Of a stretch of 42,436 nt of DNA, positions 1-7,359 are shown piece after piece. Each line of letters begins with the position of its first letter. Position 1 is the stretch's first letter. A program made the position numbers and the translations under genes. This DNA is from a virus. The stretch spans positions 1-42,436 of IMG/VR virus record IMGVR_UViG_3300045284_000326. One strand, given 5' to 3'. The notes under the pieces are model-generated. The model had not been told where the DNA came from. It saw only the letters and a list, made by a program, of their open reading frames with translations, and did no database searches.

Positions 1-881
1 CTGAACTCGCCGGTATCGGGATCGTGGTTGGGGTTGAAGTCGCCTACTTCTTGATCTTGGGATTGTTGAAGTCGGCGGGTCCAACGATCCCGTATGTCCT
101 CCCAGACATGTCCAACTTCGCCCCCGGCGGCCCGACTAATTTCGTCTTCGTAGACGCGCCGGGCGTCGTCCCTTTGCTCTCGGTCGGTGGCTTCTCCGTT
201 TTCGAGCTTTGTGCCAATGAACTCTCCCTTGCCCGGCGTCCACGACATCTCGGCGTTGTGCGCCTTGGCCGCATCGCCTACCTTGTCGAGTGTCTCTTGG
301 TCCTGACCGTAGACATACACCACGGTGCCCTCGGATGTGGGGCGCAAGGTGTGGAAGGCAAGGCCGCGCTTTAACAAATCTTCATGCACGGCAACGACAT
401 CGCCCTCGGCGGTGAAGCGTGCGATGAACTCCTCGGCCTGCGTGTCGGGCTGGAAGTAGAGCACCGATTTCTGGTCGGCGATGTAGCCTTCCATGGCCAA
501 GGCGGCGCGCTCGACGGCGGGGTTCTCGCCGGACCACGAGAGCATGATGCTGTTCTCGGCACCATCTGACCACGCGCCCACGACCGGCGCTTGGTTGACC
601 TTCAGCCCAAGCGCCGAATTTATTTCACGGCTGGCCTCGTTGAGCAGCTTCTGACGGGCTGATGAGGTGATGGCGTTGGCCGCCTGCTCGATCTGCAGGT
701 CGTGGATATTCGGGGAGACAAATCCGGTGCTGCCGCCGGATTTACCGGATTTACCGGATTTACTGCTGGAGCCGCCGCCACCGGGCCCGAACTGCCCGGC
801 GTTGTTGGGTTGACCGCGCGGGTGGTCGGCCTCGTTCCACTCGTCTCCTACCAGTCGGATGCCGGTGTAAGGGTTGAAGCG
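1..881 (-). CDS. Partial -1-frame continuation of the portal polyprotein (cargo module), runs off left edge
   Basis: This minus-strand frame is open from the window edge to about position 881, with no stop and no good ATG/GTG start near its beginning. It overlaps the end of the portal gene (stop at 848-850) in the -1 frame, so it is best read as a frameshifted extension. It opens with RFNPYTG, then HPRGQPNNAGQFGPGGGG, nearly identical to a linker inside the portal protein (residues ~1108-1125), then three KSG repeats. A domain of about 200 residues that I do not recognise follows, with helical and alpha/beta-looking segments. The frame ends at the edge with FNPNHDPDTGEF, matching the portal linker around residue 536 (HDPDTGLF), so yet another module probably follows. 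GC-rich third positions support real coding. It could instead be a separate gene with an unusual start, or a remnant after an indel. Confidence 0.7.
736..762. repeat. Three tandem 9-bp units encoding Lys-Ser-Gly repeats
   Basis: The unit ccggattta is repeated three times in direct tandem. In the minus-strand -1 frame it encodes the KSG repeats of a flexible linker just after a GGGGSSS stretch. Tandem units like this are prone to slippage, so the linker length may vary between relatives. Confidence 0.85.
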
Positions 882-3800
882 AAAGGGCGGTGGGAGCCGT
901 GCGTCACCGCATCCTTCTTGGTTGTCTGCTTCTGCTCTTCCTTCGGCACCATTGCGCCGACGCCCGCCTGCGGGATGCCCATCTCGCGTGCGAAGGTGTT
1001 GCTGATCTCCAAGAGCTCAAGGATCGAGGCGTTGATGCGCGCCACCGGCATCTTGATGTCGCCGGACTTGTTGTCGTCGTAGTCCACCGCGACGTTGGCG
1101 GCCCAGCGGTGGTGACCGTCCACGATGTAGTTGTCGTCGCTGACGAAGATGCGCTCCTCACCGATCTTGCCCGCGCGGATCGCGCTCGCCATACCGGCGA
1201 TCTTTGCACCGTTCAGTTCGTTCTGGCTGGCCTTCAGGTGGTCGGCACGCACGTCGGTGTCGTCGATGGTCAGGCCGATCTCTTCGAGGTGATCGCGGAA
1301 CGCCTGCGTGAGATCGACCTCGCCCTTCTTGTTGGCGGGCAGCTTCGAAGCGGGGCTGTTGGGCTTCGGCACACCCTTCAACTGCGGCATCTTCACACGC
1401 GGGATGCCCTTGCTCTCGGCGCAGAACAAGTTGGTGCCCTCGACCGTGACGTTGCACAGATCGAAGGTGCGGTCCTTGCCCTCACCCTTCGACTTGGCCA
1501 TGCGGCTGGCCACCTTGCCCACCTTGTCGATGGCGATGGCGACCTTGTCCTCGGAGCAGAGGTTGACCTTGCGGCCCTCGTAGAGCGCGCGCACGACATC
1601 CGTCACGTCGTCGGTGTGGATGATGCCGTCCTCGTCCTCGACGGCGCGCCCCGAGTAGCCGTGGCCGGGGTGCTTGCCCTCGCCGCTCTCCAGCAGGCTC
1701 TGGTAGGTGTGCTCGCGCTCGCCCGGTGTCTTGCCGATCTTCTTGCGCGTCTGCAGCACCTCGCGGTAGCTGCTCTTGGCGCTCTGCGACGGCTCGCTGC
1801 GCTTCGACTTGGCAGACGATCCACCACCGCCCGGACCCCACTGGCCAGCGTTGTCTGGCTGCCCACGCGGCTGGTCGGGGCTGTAATCGATGCTGTAGCT
1901 CTCGCCAGCCTCGTAATCGACGTGGCCGCTGAGCGGGTCAAGCCGCTGACCCGCCGCATACTCGATGCCGCGCGTGATGTAGGGGTCTTCGGCGTCGAGC
2001 GCGTGCAGCATGTCCACCGACTGATCCCAGTCGGCGAAGGTCATCTTGCCGGGCTTGTCGGGCGGGTCTGTGCCGCCGAGTATCGAGCGCCCACGCGCGG
2101 CATCACCGTGCCGCCTGCGGAGCTCGGCAAGCTGCGCCCGCAGGCTCTCGTTCTCGCTCGCCAGCCGCTCGTTCTCTTGGTTGAGCTTCGCTTGCTCCTC
2201 CTCGGGCACCGCGATGCGGCGCGTCCATGCGGAGGTGTGCGGAGAGTTGTCGCCGCGTGCGTAGGCGAGCGCCTGCTGGGTCTGGTATTTGAACACGCCG
2301 ACGACGGAGGTCTGGCCCTCGGCACCGGAGCGTTGCACGCGGCCGGGCGGATCGGAGCGTGCATCGCCGGGAACGAACACGCCGGGCATGGTGGAGCGCA
2401 GATCGACATCAGCCTTGATGTAACCCTTCTCGTCGCGCTCGATGCTGTCGGGCAGCCACGATGTGTCGGGTGCCTGTCCAAGATACAGCCCGACGCTGTC
2501 GGCGGGCAGCCGCTTGCCGCCCTTGGTGATGATGGCCACCGGCTTGCCATCGGCGTCACGCTGTAGCTCGGCGATCTCGTCGCCCTCGACCACGTTGATG
2601 TTGGTGCGCTGCTTGGCGCGAATGACCTTCAACGGATCGGCACTCATCTTGCCCGTCTCGCCGCCAATGGGGGAGCGCGACAGGATGGTGACCTTCAGCC
2701 CGGCGTTGGAGGCGCTGATCGCGGCCTGCGCCGCGCCATTCGAGCCGCCGACGATGACGACGTGGCCGGGGCGGTTCTGCGCCCGGCCTGCCGCCTTCGC
2801 CTCGTTGAGCAGATCGTTGTGGCCGCCGAAGTGCACGCCAGTGCCCTCCGAGCCCTTGAAGTTGATCACCTTGAACTGCACGCCGGTCGCGATCACCACG
2901 TTGCGGGCAGTGATCGTCTCACCGTTGTCGAGGTGGATGGTCTTCAGGCCGGTAGTCGGATCGTAGGTGAGGTTGCGGACCTTCGACTGCGTGCGTATCT
3001 CGCCGCCGTTGGCGGTGGCGAGGTTGGCGAGGCGTTCGAAGTAGGCCTTGCCACGCGTCCCGTATTTGGTGCCTGCGACGTTCTTGATGCCGCCGCTGGT
3101 GCGTGACTGGCCGCCAATGTCCGAGCCGCCCTCCAGCAGCGTGGCGTCCATGCCCTCGTAGGCGGCATTGACCAGCGCGTTGAGGCCTGCGGGACCGCCG
3201 CCAATGATCACCACGTCGCGGTGCCCGCCCGGCTTGCCGAAGCCTTGCAGGCCACCCGGATCGAGGCGCAGGCGGCGTATCTGCTTCATCAGGTCGCGGT
3301 GCTCGACCATCAGGTTCTTGATGCGCGTGCTGTCCGGCTTCTCCTTGTAGCGGTCGAGCTCGCCCAGCACGCGCCCCATATCGCGTTCCAGCTTGTCGGC
3401 CATGCCTTGGTCTTCAGCGCGGAACACGCCGTGCTCGCCACCGTGCAGGCGGCCGTGCGCCGCCGACATGATCTCGGCACCAAAGCCGGTCGCGCCCTCG
3501 GACTGATACGGATCGCTCGATCCAGACGAGGGGCCGCTGTAGCTGGTGCCACCCTCGCCGCAGAACAGGCCGGTATCCGGGTCATGGCACTCGTTGTAAT
3601 CGCGCGCCACAGAGGCGAGCCATTCGGCGCGGCGCTTGAAGATCGGGGTGCTGCGTGCCTTCTTGAGGCGGCGGCCGACGGCAAGTGGTCTGCTGTCCTT
3701 CTTCTGGAACGGGTTGCCCTTCTTCTGCGGTGCCTTGCCACGCTGGAACGGATTGCCGCCACCATTCGGCTGGCCCGGCTGGCCCGGCTGTCCCGGTTGA

Positions 3801-5194
3801 CCGGGGCCAGCCAGCGCCGCCTGCTTCTCCATCTCGGCCTGCGCTTGCGCATCCTGCTCCTCGGGAGACAGCATGCTCTCCATGTCGAGTTGGTCTTGTT
3901 GCTCCAGCGCCTGCTCAAGGCCGGGGTAGGTGCCGTCCTCGATCAACTGGTTCTGCCGCCCGATGCGCAGCGCCTCGGCATCGACAGCACCGGCCATGAT
4001 GTCCACGTTGAAGGCTTCCGCCTTCTGCTTGGCGACCGCCGCCTTCTCGGTGGCGGGCATCTGCCACAGCGGGTTCCAGATATAATACAGACTAGGATCG
4101 CGGTCGCCCAATGCAGAGCGGATCAATACATCGTCAAGAGCAGCAAGGGCGGGAGACAATACGTTGGTTTGATCGCTGTTAATTCGGTCGTAGTAGTTAC
4201 GGACATCACTCTCTCCAGTAGACTGTAGTCCAGCAGGGGACTGCCCGAGCATACGTGTAGCGGGGATGTCTGCTGCACCGGAGGCGATGAGGAGATACAT
4301 CTGCAGGACATCGGGGAGTTGCGTGAAATTCGCATTGATGCGCTCCCACTCCTCTTCCTTGTCGAGCAGCAGCGTGTTGATCACGCTCTTCACCGAGTTG
4401 GCATACACAAACCTCGCCGTGAGCCGGTTCTGATACTCGGCGGTGGCGATGTTCTGCGACAGGTCAGGGATTTTGATAATGTCGAACTTGCTCTCGGTCA
4501 CCAGCGTGGCGATGGACTGGGTGACGAGGGTGGCCGACTGCACCGCGTCCTGCACATTCTGCAGCACGCTGTCGCCCCAGATTTCTCCCTGCATCACCGG
4601 GTCCGGCATGTTCATGCCCTTCAGCATGATGACGCGGCTCGGGTGTATCTGGAACTCGGCCGCCGTCTGGTTCTGGCCGATGTCCATGTTGCGGGTGAAA
4701 TACTCGGGCTTGCCATACATCGGGTCCATCGGGTCTTTGACCAGCGGACCCGTGCCGAGCGCCCAGCGCGAGACGGCGGCGATGAACTCAAGGCCGCCCT
4801 TCTCGACGCTCTCGTAGTCGAGCGGCGTGTTGTTGCTCGCGCCCTTGACGCCGAGCAGGATGGCTGCGCCGCCGTAGAGGCGCGACATGATCAGGGCGTT
4901 CTTCAGCACCACCTGCACGTCGAGGCGCGTCTCCTCCTCTTCGAGCAGCTCCACCACATTGGTGTCGGCCTGCCACGCACGCCACGCGCGCGTGGCGTCC
5001 TGCGCCGGGATGTCGATCAGCTTGCGAGCGATCCAGTTGGCCCGGTAGGCGCTTTCGAGCTCATACTGCGACAGCGGGGTGAACTGCCAGAACGACGCGC
5101 CGCTGGCCGCCTTGTCGCGGCCCGGCACGCCGAAGCCTGCCATGAGGTTGATCAAGCTGTCCTTGATCGCAGCAACGTCGAACGGTGCGCCCAT
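848..5194 (-). CDS. Portal protein fused to flavoprotein-reductase-like and ParB-like domains
   Basis: This 1448-residue protein is about three times the usual portal length. Residues 1-460 match phage portals of the DUF1073 type (RANWIARKLIDIPAQDATRAW near 51-71). A GQP-repeat segment (464-476) and a linker with HDPDTGLF (537-544) follow. Residues ~658-985 look like the FAD/NAD(P) part of thioredoxin reductase: FAD loop VVIIGGGPAG at 661-670, NAD(P) loop VVIVGGSNG at 812-820 and a PGVFVPGDA segment at 937-945, but no CxxC at the usual place. A coiled coil spans ~998-1028 and a second linker (QPRGQPDNAGQWGPGGGG) ~1108-1125. A ParB/Srx-like domain (~1310-1405) contains VDGHHRWAA at 1358. The N-terminal part should form the packaging and ejection channel; the C-terminal domains may be virion-borne cargo, which is inference. 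Some databases label DUF1073 portals 'anti-CBASS Acb1 family'; I see no basis for that activity here. Confidence 0.85.
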   Translation of the reverse strand: MGAPFDVAAIKDSLINLMAGFGVPGRDKAASGASFWQFTPLSQYELESAYRANWIARKLIDIPAQDATRAWRAWQADTNVVELLEEEETRLDVQVVLKNALIMSRLYGGAAILLGVKGASNNTPLDYESVEKGGLEFIAAVSRWALGTGPLVKDPMDPMYGKPEYFTRNMDIGQNQTAAEFQIHPSRVIMLKGMNMPDPVMQGEIWGDSVLQNVQDAVQSATLVTQSIATLVTESKFDIIKIPDLSQNIATAEYQNRLTARFVYANSVKSVINTLLLDKEEEWERINANFTQLPDVLQMYLLIASGAADIPATRMLGQSPAGLQSTGESDVRNYYDRINSDQTNVLSPALAALDDVLIRSALGDRDPSLYYIWNPLWQMPATEKAAVAKQKAEAFNVDIMAGAVDAEALRIGRQNQLIEDGTYPGLEQALEQQDQLDMESMLSPEEQDAQAQAEMEKQAALAGPGQPGQPGQPGQPNGGGNPFQRGKAPQKKGNPFQKKDSRPLAVGRRLKKARSTPIFKRRAEWLASVARDYNECHDPDTGLFCGEGGTSYSGPSSGSSDPYQSEGATGFGAEIMSAAHGRLHGGEHGVFRAEDQGMADKLERDMGRVLGELDRYKEKPDSTRIKNLMVEHRDLMKQIRRLRLDPGGLQGFGKPGGHRDVVIIGGGPAGLNALVNAAYEGMDATLLEGGSDIGGQSRTSGGIKNVAGTKYGTRGKAYFERLANLATANGGEIRTQSKVRNLTYDPTTGLKTIHLDNGETITARNVVIATGVQFKVINFKGSEGTGVHFGGHNDLLNEAKAAGRAQNRPGHVVIVGGSNGAAQAAISASNAGLKVTILSRSPIGGETGKMSADPLKVIRAKQRTNINVVEGDEIAELQRDADGKPVAIITKGGKRLPADSVGLYLGQAPDTSWLPDSIERDEKGYIKADVDLRSTMPGVFVPGDARSDPPGRVQRSGAEGQTSVVGVFKYQTQQALAYARGDNSPHTSAWTRRIAVPEEEQAKLNQENERLASENESLRAQLAELRRRHGDAARGRSILGGTDPPDKPGKMTFADWDQSVDMLHALDAEDPYITRGIEYAAGQRLDPLSGHVDYEAGESYSIDYSPDQPRGQPDNAGQWGPGGGGSSAKSKRSEPSQSAKSSYREVLQTRKKIGKTPGEREHTYQSLLESGEGKHPGHGYSGRAVEDEDGIIHTDDVTDVVRALYEGRKVNLCSEDKVAIAIDKVGKVASRMAKSKGEGKDRTFDLCNVTVEGTNLFCAESKGIPRVKMPQLKGVPKPNSPASKLPANKKGEVDLTQAFRDHLEEIGLTIDDTDVRADHLKASQNELNGAKIAGMASAIRAGKIGEERIFVSDDNYIVDGHHRWAANVAVDYDDNKSGDIKMPVARINASILELLEISNTFAREMGIPQAGVGAMVPKEEQKQTTKKDAVTHGSHRPFASTLTPASDW
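881..887 (-). other. Candidate -1 ribosomal frameshift site (C CCT TTC)
   Basis: On the minus strand the portal gene reads ..CGC CCT TTC GCT.., which presents C CCT TTC in the X XXY YYZ arrangement of -1 slippery sites. Slipping to CCC TTT places the next codon, CGC, at the point where the -1 frame becomes coding-like (RFNPYTG, then the recurrent linker). Without slippage translation stops 10 codons later at 848-850. I did not identify a clear stimulatory pseudoknot. A true indel or sequencing error at this place would look the same. Confidence 0.5.
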
Positions 5195-5239
5195 GTCAGT
5201 TACTTACCGTCGCAATGTCGGTTGCAAATTGCATATCGA

Positions 5240-5329
5240 TCACACCTCGCCATCGTCGCCGCAGCGCCACGCCTGTGAGACGAGGAAGCCGACGATCACG
5301 CCAGCCATGAAGACCAGCGCCTCAAACAC
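5240..5329 (-). CDS. Tiny membrane ORF 2 downstream of endolysin
   Basis: A GTG-initiated frame of 29 codons (MFEALVFMAGVIVGF...) overlaps the last bases of the preceding tiny ORF by 8 nt. It has one hydrophobic stretch of about 15 residues followed by a short charged tail (WRCGDDGEV). Its size and position next to the endolysin would suit a small lysis accessory such as an antiholin or spanin fragment, but nothing in the sequence proves this. It has no strong Shine-Dalgarno of its own and may depend on translational coupling. Confidence 0.4.
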   Translation of the reverse strand: MFEALVFMAGVIVGFLVSQAWRCGDDGEV

Positions 5330-5432
5330 CGTAGTGCTGCTGTGCCCACATGATGCCGACGACCACGCCGATCACCAAGCCGCCAAACATGGCGAGCACA
5401 GCGAACAGCGTGCACAGCGCGGCGACTGTCAC
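5322..5432 (-). CDS. Tiny membrane ORF 1 downstream of endolysin (candidate holin)
   Basis: This 36-codon frame starts at a GTG that overlaps the endolysin stop as GTGA. It is almost entirely a single glycine/valine-rich membrane segment with a short WAQQHYGV tail. Single-span proteins overlapping an endolysin gene are typical of phage lysis cassettes, so a holin or antiholin role is a fair guess. The tight overlaps on both sides support real coding. There is no family-level motif to confirm it. Confidence 0.45.
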   Translation of the reverse strand: MTVAALCTLFAVLAMFGGLVIGVVVGIMWAQQHYGV

Positions 5433-6121
5433 AGCATTCCCTGCACTTCACGCCGCAGCTTGTCGCCGCACTCCCTCGCGCCCTGCACATTGCTGTCGAA
5501 GGCGAGCCGCGTGTAGTCCCACTTGCCTTCCTGCGCGACGCCACAGTTGGCCTGCACCTCGGCGTGGCTGAGCACCGTGGTGAGCGTGACCGGGATGTTG
5601 TAGAAGGCACAGAGATCGGCGACCACCGCGACCAGCGTCTCCCACTGATCCTCGGTCATCGGGTAGTCGCCAGCGTCGAACGGGCTTTCCTTTGCGCCCG
5701 ACATGCAGCACAGCGACACACCGATGGAGCCGGTGTTGAGGTTTTTCGTGTGCGCCGCGTAGGTGCCGTCGCTGGTGCTGACGTTGTCCTTGATCGAGTA
5801 GGAGCCGCGCACGAGGGTGCCGTCACCCTCGATCAGGATGTGGTAGTGCGGCGTGTCGCCACCGCCCGCCTTGTGCGTGCCTGCCGTCCAGTGGCAGATG
5901 ACGCGCTCCATGTTGCAGTCCGGCATCCACGACGGCGGCACAATGCCGGGGACAGGGGTGCCTTCACCGCCCTCCTCGACCTCGGGCGGCGCAGGCAGCG
6001 GCGCATACTCGTCGAGCATGTCGAAGATCGCATCCTCGGTGAGCGGCCCATACATGCCGTCGCTGGGGCCGGGGTCGAAGCCCAGCGAGCGCAAGCGGTC
6101 CTGTAGCTCATCGGTTCGCAT
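5429..6121 (-). CDS. Endolysin: N-acetylmuramoyl-L-alanine amidase with peptidoglycan-binding domain
   Basis: The protein should cut the amide bond between N-acetylmuramic acid and L-alanine to release progeny. The first ~45 residues resemble a PG_binding_1 repeat (LQDRLRSLGFDPGPSDGMYG). After a proline/glutamate-rich hinge comes an amidase_2 (T7 lysozyme-like) domain. Probable zinc ligands, numbered from the upstream in-frame TTG, are His79 (ICHWTAG), His188 (LSHAEV) and Asp204 (KWDYTRL, replacing the Cys of T7 lysozyme). I chose the ATG at 6121 because a GGAGGG lies about 8 nt upstream; a TTG two codons earlier is less likely. It is the first gene of the lysis cluster and overlaps a tiny membrane ORF at its stop. 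No signal peptide is visible, so a holin is expected. Confidence 0.92.
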   Translation of the reverse strand: MRTDELQDRLRSLGFDPGPSDGMYGPLTEDAIFDMLDEYAPLPAPPEVEEGGEGTPVPGIVPPSWMPDCNMERVICHWTAGTHKAGGGDTPHYHILIEGDGTLVRGSYSIKDNVSTSDGTYAAHTKNLNTGSIGVSLCCMSGAKESPFDAGDYPMTEDQWETLVAVVADLCAFYNIPVTLTTVLSHAEVQANCGVAQEGKWDYTRLAFDSNVQGARECGDKLRREVQGML

Positions 6122-6220
6122 CAACAATCCCTCCGCATTTGTTGGTGGCCTCCACCCGAAGGGGTCCAGTGAACCATCAACCGGCTGGGGGCGATGGGAA
6201 GGAACACCCTCGGGTGAAGC

Positions 6221-6502
6221 TCAGTGTGACAGTGTCGTCGGTGTCGCCTTCTGCACGACGCACACCTTGACGATGTCGAGCACGTTCGTGACCAGCCCGA
6301 CGCGGCTCGTCTCCAGCGTGGCGAGGAAGTAGGCGGCGGCCACGACGAAGGCGAGGTTCAGCAGCACGATGAGGAGCAGGACAGGCTGCGCGCCGAGCGA
6401 GCCTATGGCATCATGCGCGACCGCAATCCCGGCCTGCACCGCACCTGCTGGGTGCGCGGCGAGGATGACCTGATTGTTGCCGTTGGTGGGGGGCTTTCCC
6501 AC
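6221..6502 (-). CDS. Single-span membrane protein, candidate holin
   Basis: This 93-residue GTG-initiated protein has a strong hydrophobic helix at about 53-73 (PVLLLIVLLNLAFVVAAAY) between a soluble N-terminal half and a C-terminal half. Its position just upstream of the endolysin suggests a holin-like role or an inner-membrane lysis protein. It lies 13 nt downstream of the preceding gene with no clear Shine-Dalgarno, so the start is uncertain. No conserved holin motif is visible, and another small phage membrane function is possible. Confidence 0.6.
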   Translation of the reverse strand: MGKPPTNGNNQVILAAHPAGAVQAGIAVAHDAIGSLGAQPVLLLIVLLNLAFVVAAAYFLATLETSRVGLVTNVLDIVKVCVVQKATPTTLSH

Positions 6503-6515
6503 TGCATGCAGGCGC

Positions 6516-6842
6516 TCAGCCGCCGTATGAAAAGCTGACGCTGGCGCTGCCGCGCATCACGGTGACCTCGGTGTCGCCGCTCTCCGACTTGACCCACAGG
6601 CGCTCGCCCTCGACCGGGTCGAAGCCTTGCACGGTCATGGCGCTGCCACGCGCTGACGAGCCGCTCGGGCCAGTGACACGTGCGTATTTCTCGGTGGCCG
6701 GGTCGGGCACGCCGGGTCCGCCGATGCTGACGCGCAGCGCCTGCCCGCTGGCAACCACCAGCGTGCAGTTGAGGTTGCCCTCGCCGCTCACGTCGGTGTA
6801 GGCGTCGGTGTTGACCGCGATGCGGTGCGTCGTGGTGCCCAT
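6516..6842 (-). CDS. Small beta-rich phage protein, unknown function
   Basis: The 108-residue product is rich in Thr, Ser, Gly and Val in alternating patterns (VVASGQALRVSIGGPG, TEVTVMRGSASVSFSYGG), suggesting an all-beta fold as in head-decoration or tail-accessory proteins; that is inference from composition and position. I start at the ATG at 6842 because it has a strong GAGGAG about 6 nt upstream. An in-frame ATG 26 codons earlier would overlap the upstream gene in low-complexity sequence. No family recognised. Confidence 0.7.
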   Translation of the reverse strand: MGTTTHRIAVNTDAYTDVSGEGNLNCTLVVASGQALRVSIGGPGVPDPATEKYARVTGPSGSSARGSAMTVQGFDPVEGERLWVKSESGDTEVTVMRGSASVSFSYGG

Positions 6843-6853
6843 GCTGATCTCCT

Positions 6854-7120
6854 CTATGCCTTGGCCTCGGCTGCCTCGGTCTTCGCTGCCTGCCCAAGCT
6901 GGTAGGGCATCCAAGCGCACCAGAACGCACCGCCTTGCGGCTTGTCATCGTCCTGCAGAAGCTGCACGGAGGTCTGGCCGTAGGGGTCACCGTCCGCATC
7001 GACCACCATGAGGTTGACCATGCGGTCGCTGTGCACGTGCGCGATCATGGCGGCGAACGCCTTCTCCGGGGCCTTGCTGCTGTAGAACCAGACGACGCGT
7101 CCGACAGTTGGCTTGATCAT
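6854..7120 (-). CDS. Conserved small phage protein (PTVGRVVWFY type)
   Basis: This 88-residue protein begins MIKPTVGRVVWFY and continues with a VHSDRMVNLMVVDADG segment. I recall this pattern from short proteins in many phage genomes, often in structural or late regions, with no assigned function. The Shine-Dalgarno AAGGAG lies 8 nt before the ATG. It is the first gene after the structured non-coding segment 7121-7359 and may be controlled by it. The C-terminal tail is alanine/glutamate-rich. Confidence 0.75.
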   Translation of the reverse strand: MIKPTVGRVVWFYSSKAPEKAFAAMIAHVHSDRMVNLMVVDADGDPYGQTSVQLLQDDDKPQGGAFWCAWMPYQLGQAAKTEAAEAKA

Positions 7121-7144
7121 TGGCTTGAGCTCCTTGAAAAGGGC

Positions 7145-7218
7145 GGCGACCTACACGCACGCTCTCGCGGTCCAAGGCTCAGGGAGGAACCCAGAACTCA
7201 GTGTTGGTGTAGGTCGCC
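7145..7218 (-). promoter_or_regulatory. Structured leader: perfect 12-bp inverted repeat
   Basis: GGCGACCTACAC at 7145-7156 pairs perfectly with GTGTAGGTCGCC at 7207-7218, enclosing 50 nt that contain further short complementary stretches. On the minus strand it is followed by GCCCTTTT and, about 10 nt later, the Shine-Dalgarno of the gene starting at 7120. It could be an attenuator, an RNA regulatory element or an RNase III processing site. It does not match a riboswitch class I know. Confidence 0.5.
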
Positions 7219-7292
7219 TAGTCCGGTGTAGCGCTAGGACGGTCGAGGGGCGGGGAGGTGTTCACCCCTGCCACGCTAACCGGGATCAGGTC

Positions 7293-7319
7293 GGGGCCGG
7301 GATTGCAACTCCCGGCCCC
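7293..7319 (-). terminator. GC-rich hairpin, possible terminator or processing site
   Basis: GGGGCCGGGA and TCCCGGCCCC form a perfect 10-bp stem with a 7-nt loop, 40 nt downstream of the gene ending at 7360 on the minus strand. There is no T-tract after it, so an intrinsic terminator would be atypical. mRNA stabilisation or factor-dependent termination are alternatives. Confidence 0.45.
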
Positions 7320-7359
7320 ATACGTCCGCGCTTGCTTTTGCCGAGCCACGCGGGCGTGA

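Larger units (their letters stand above)
7121..7359 (-). other. Non-coding gap with two strong inverted repeats
   Basis: No credible gene occupies these 239 bases. In minus-strand order the gap holds a GC-rich hairpin (7293-7319) and then a perfect 12-bp inverted repeat (7145-7218) just upstream of the next gene's ribosome-binding site. I see no convincing -35/-10 pair. It may combine a terminator or processing site with a structured 5' leader. Confidence 0.6.

Noticed and set aside
2041-2559. Second minus-strand frame of 172 codons within the portal gene
   Set aside because: It reads the flavoprotein segment out of frame; the main frame has conserved FAD/NAD(P) motifs.
890-2566. Plus-strand open frame of 558 codons opposite the portal gene
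   Set aside because: It lies antisense to the well-supported portal fusion and is a by-product of high GC and codon bias. Its translation is repetitive and lacks recognisable motifs.
3221-4228. Plus-strand open frame of 335 codons
   Set aside because: Antisense to conserved portal sequence; composition (Arg/Ala/Leu/His-rich) is typical of shadow frames.
848-5194. Annotating the portal as an 'anti-CBASS Acb1' protein
   Set aside because: The similarity is to the DUF1073 portal domain. No Acb1-type 2H phosphoesterase HxT pair is visible, so the name would mislead.
5296-5610. 104-codon minus-strand frame overlapping the endolysin
   Set aside because: It is a Ser/Arg/Cys-rich shadow of the amidase gene, whose own frame has the catalytic motifs.
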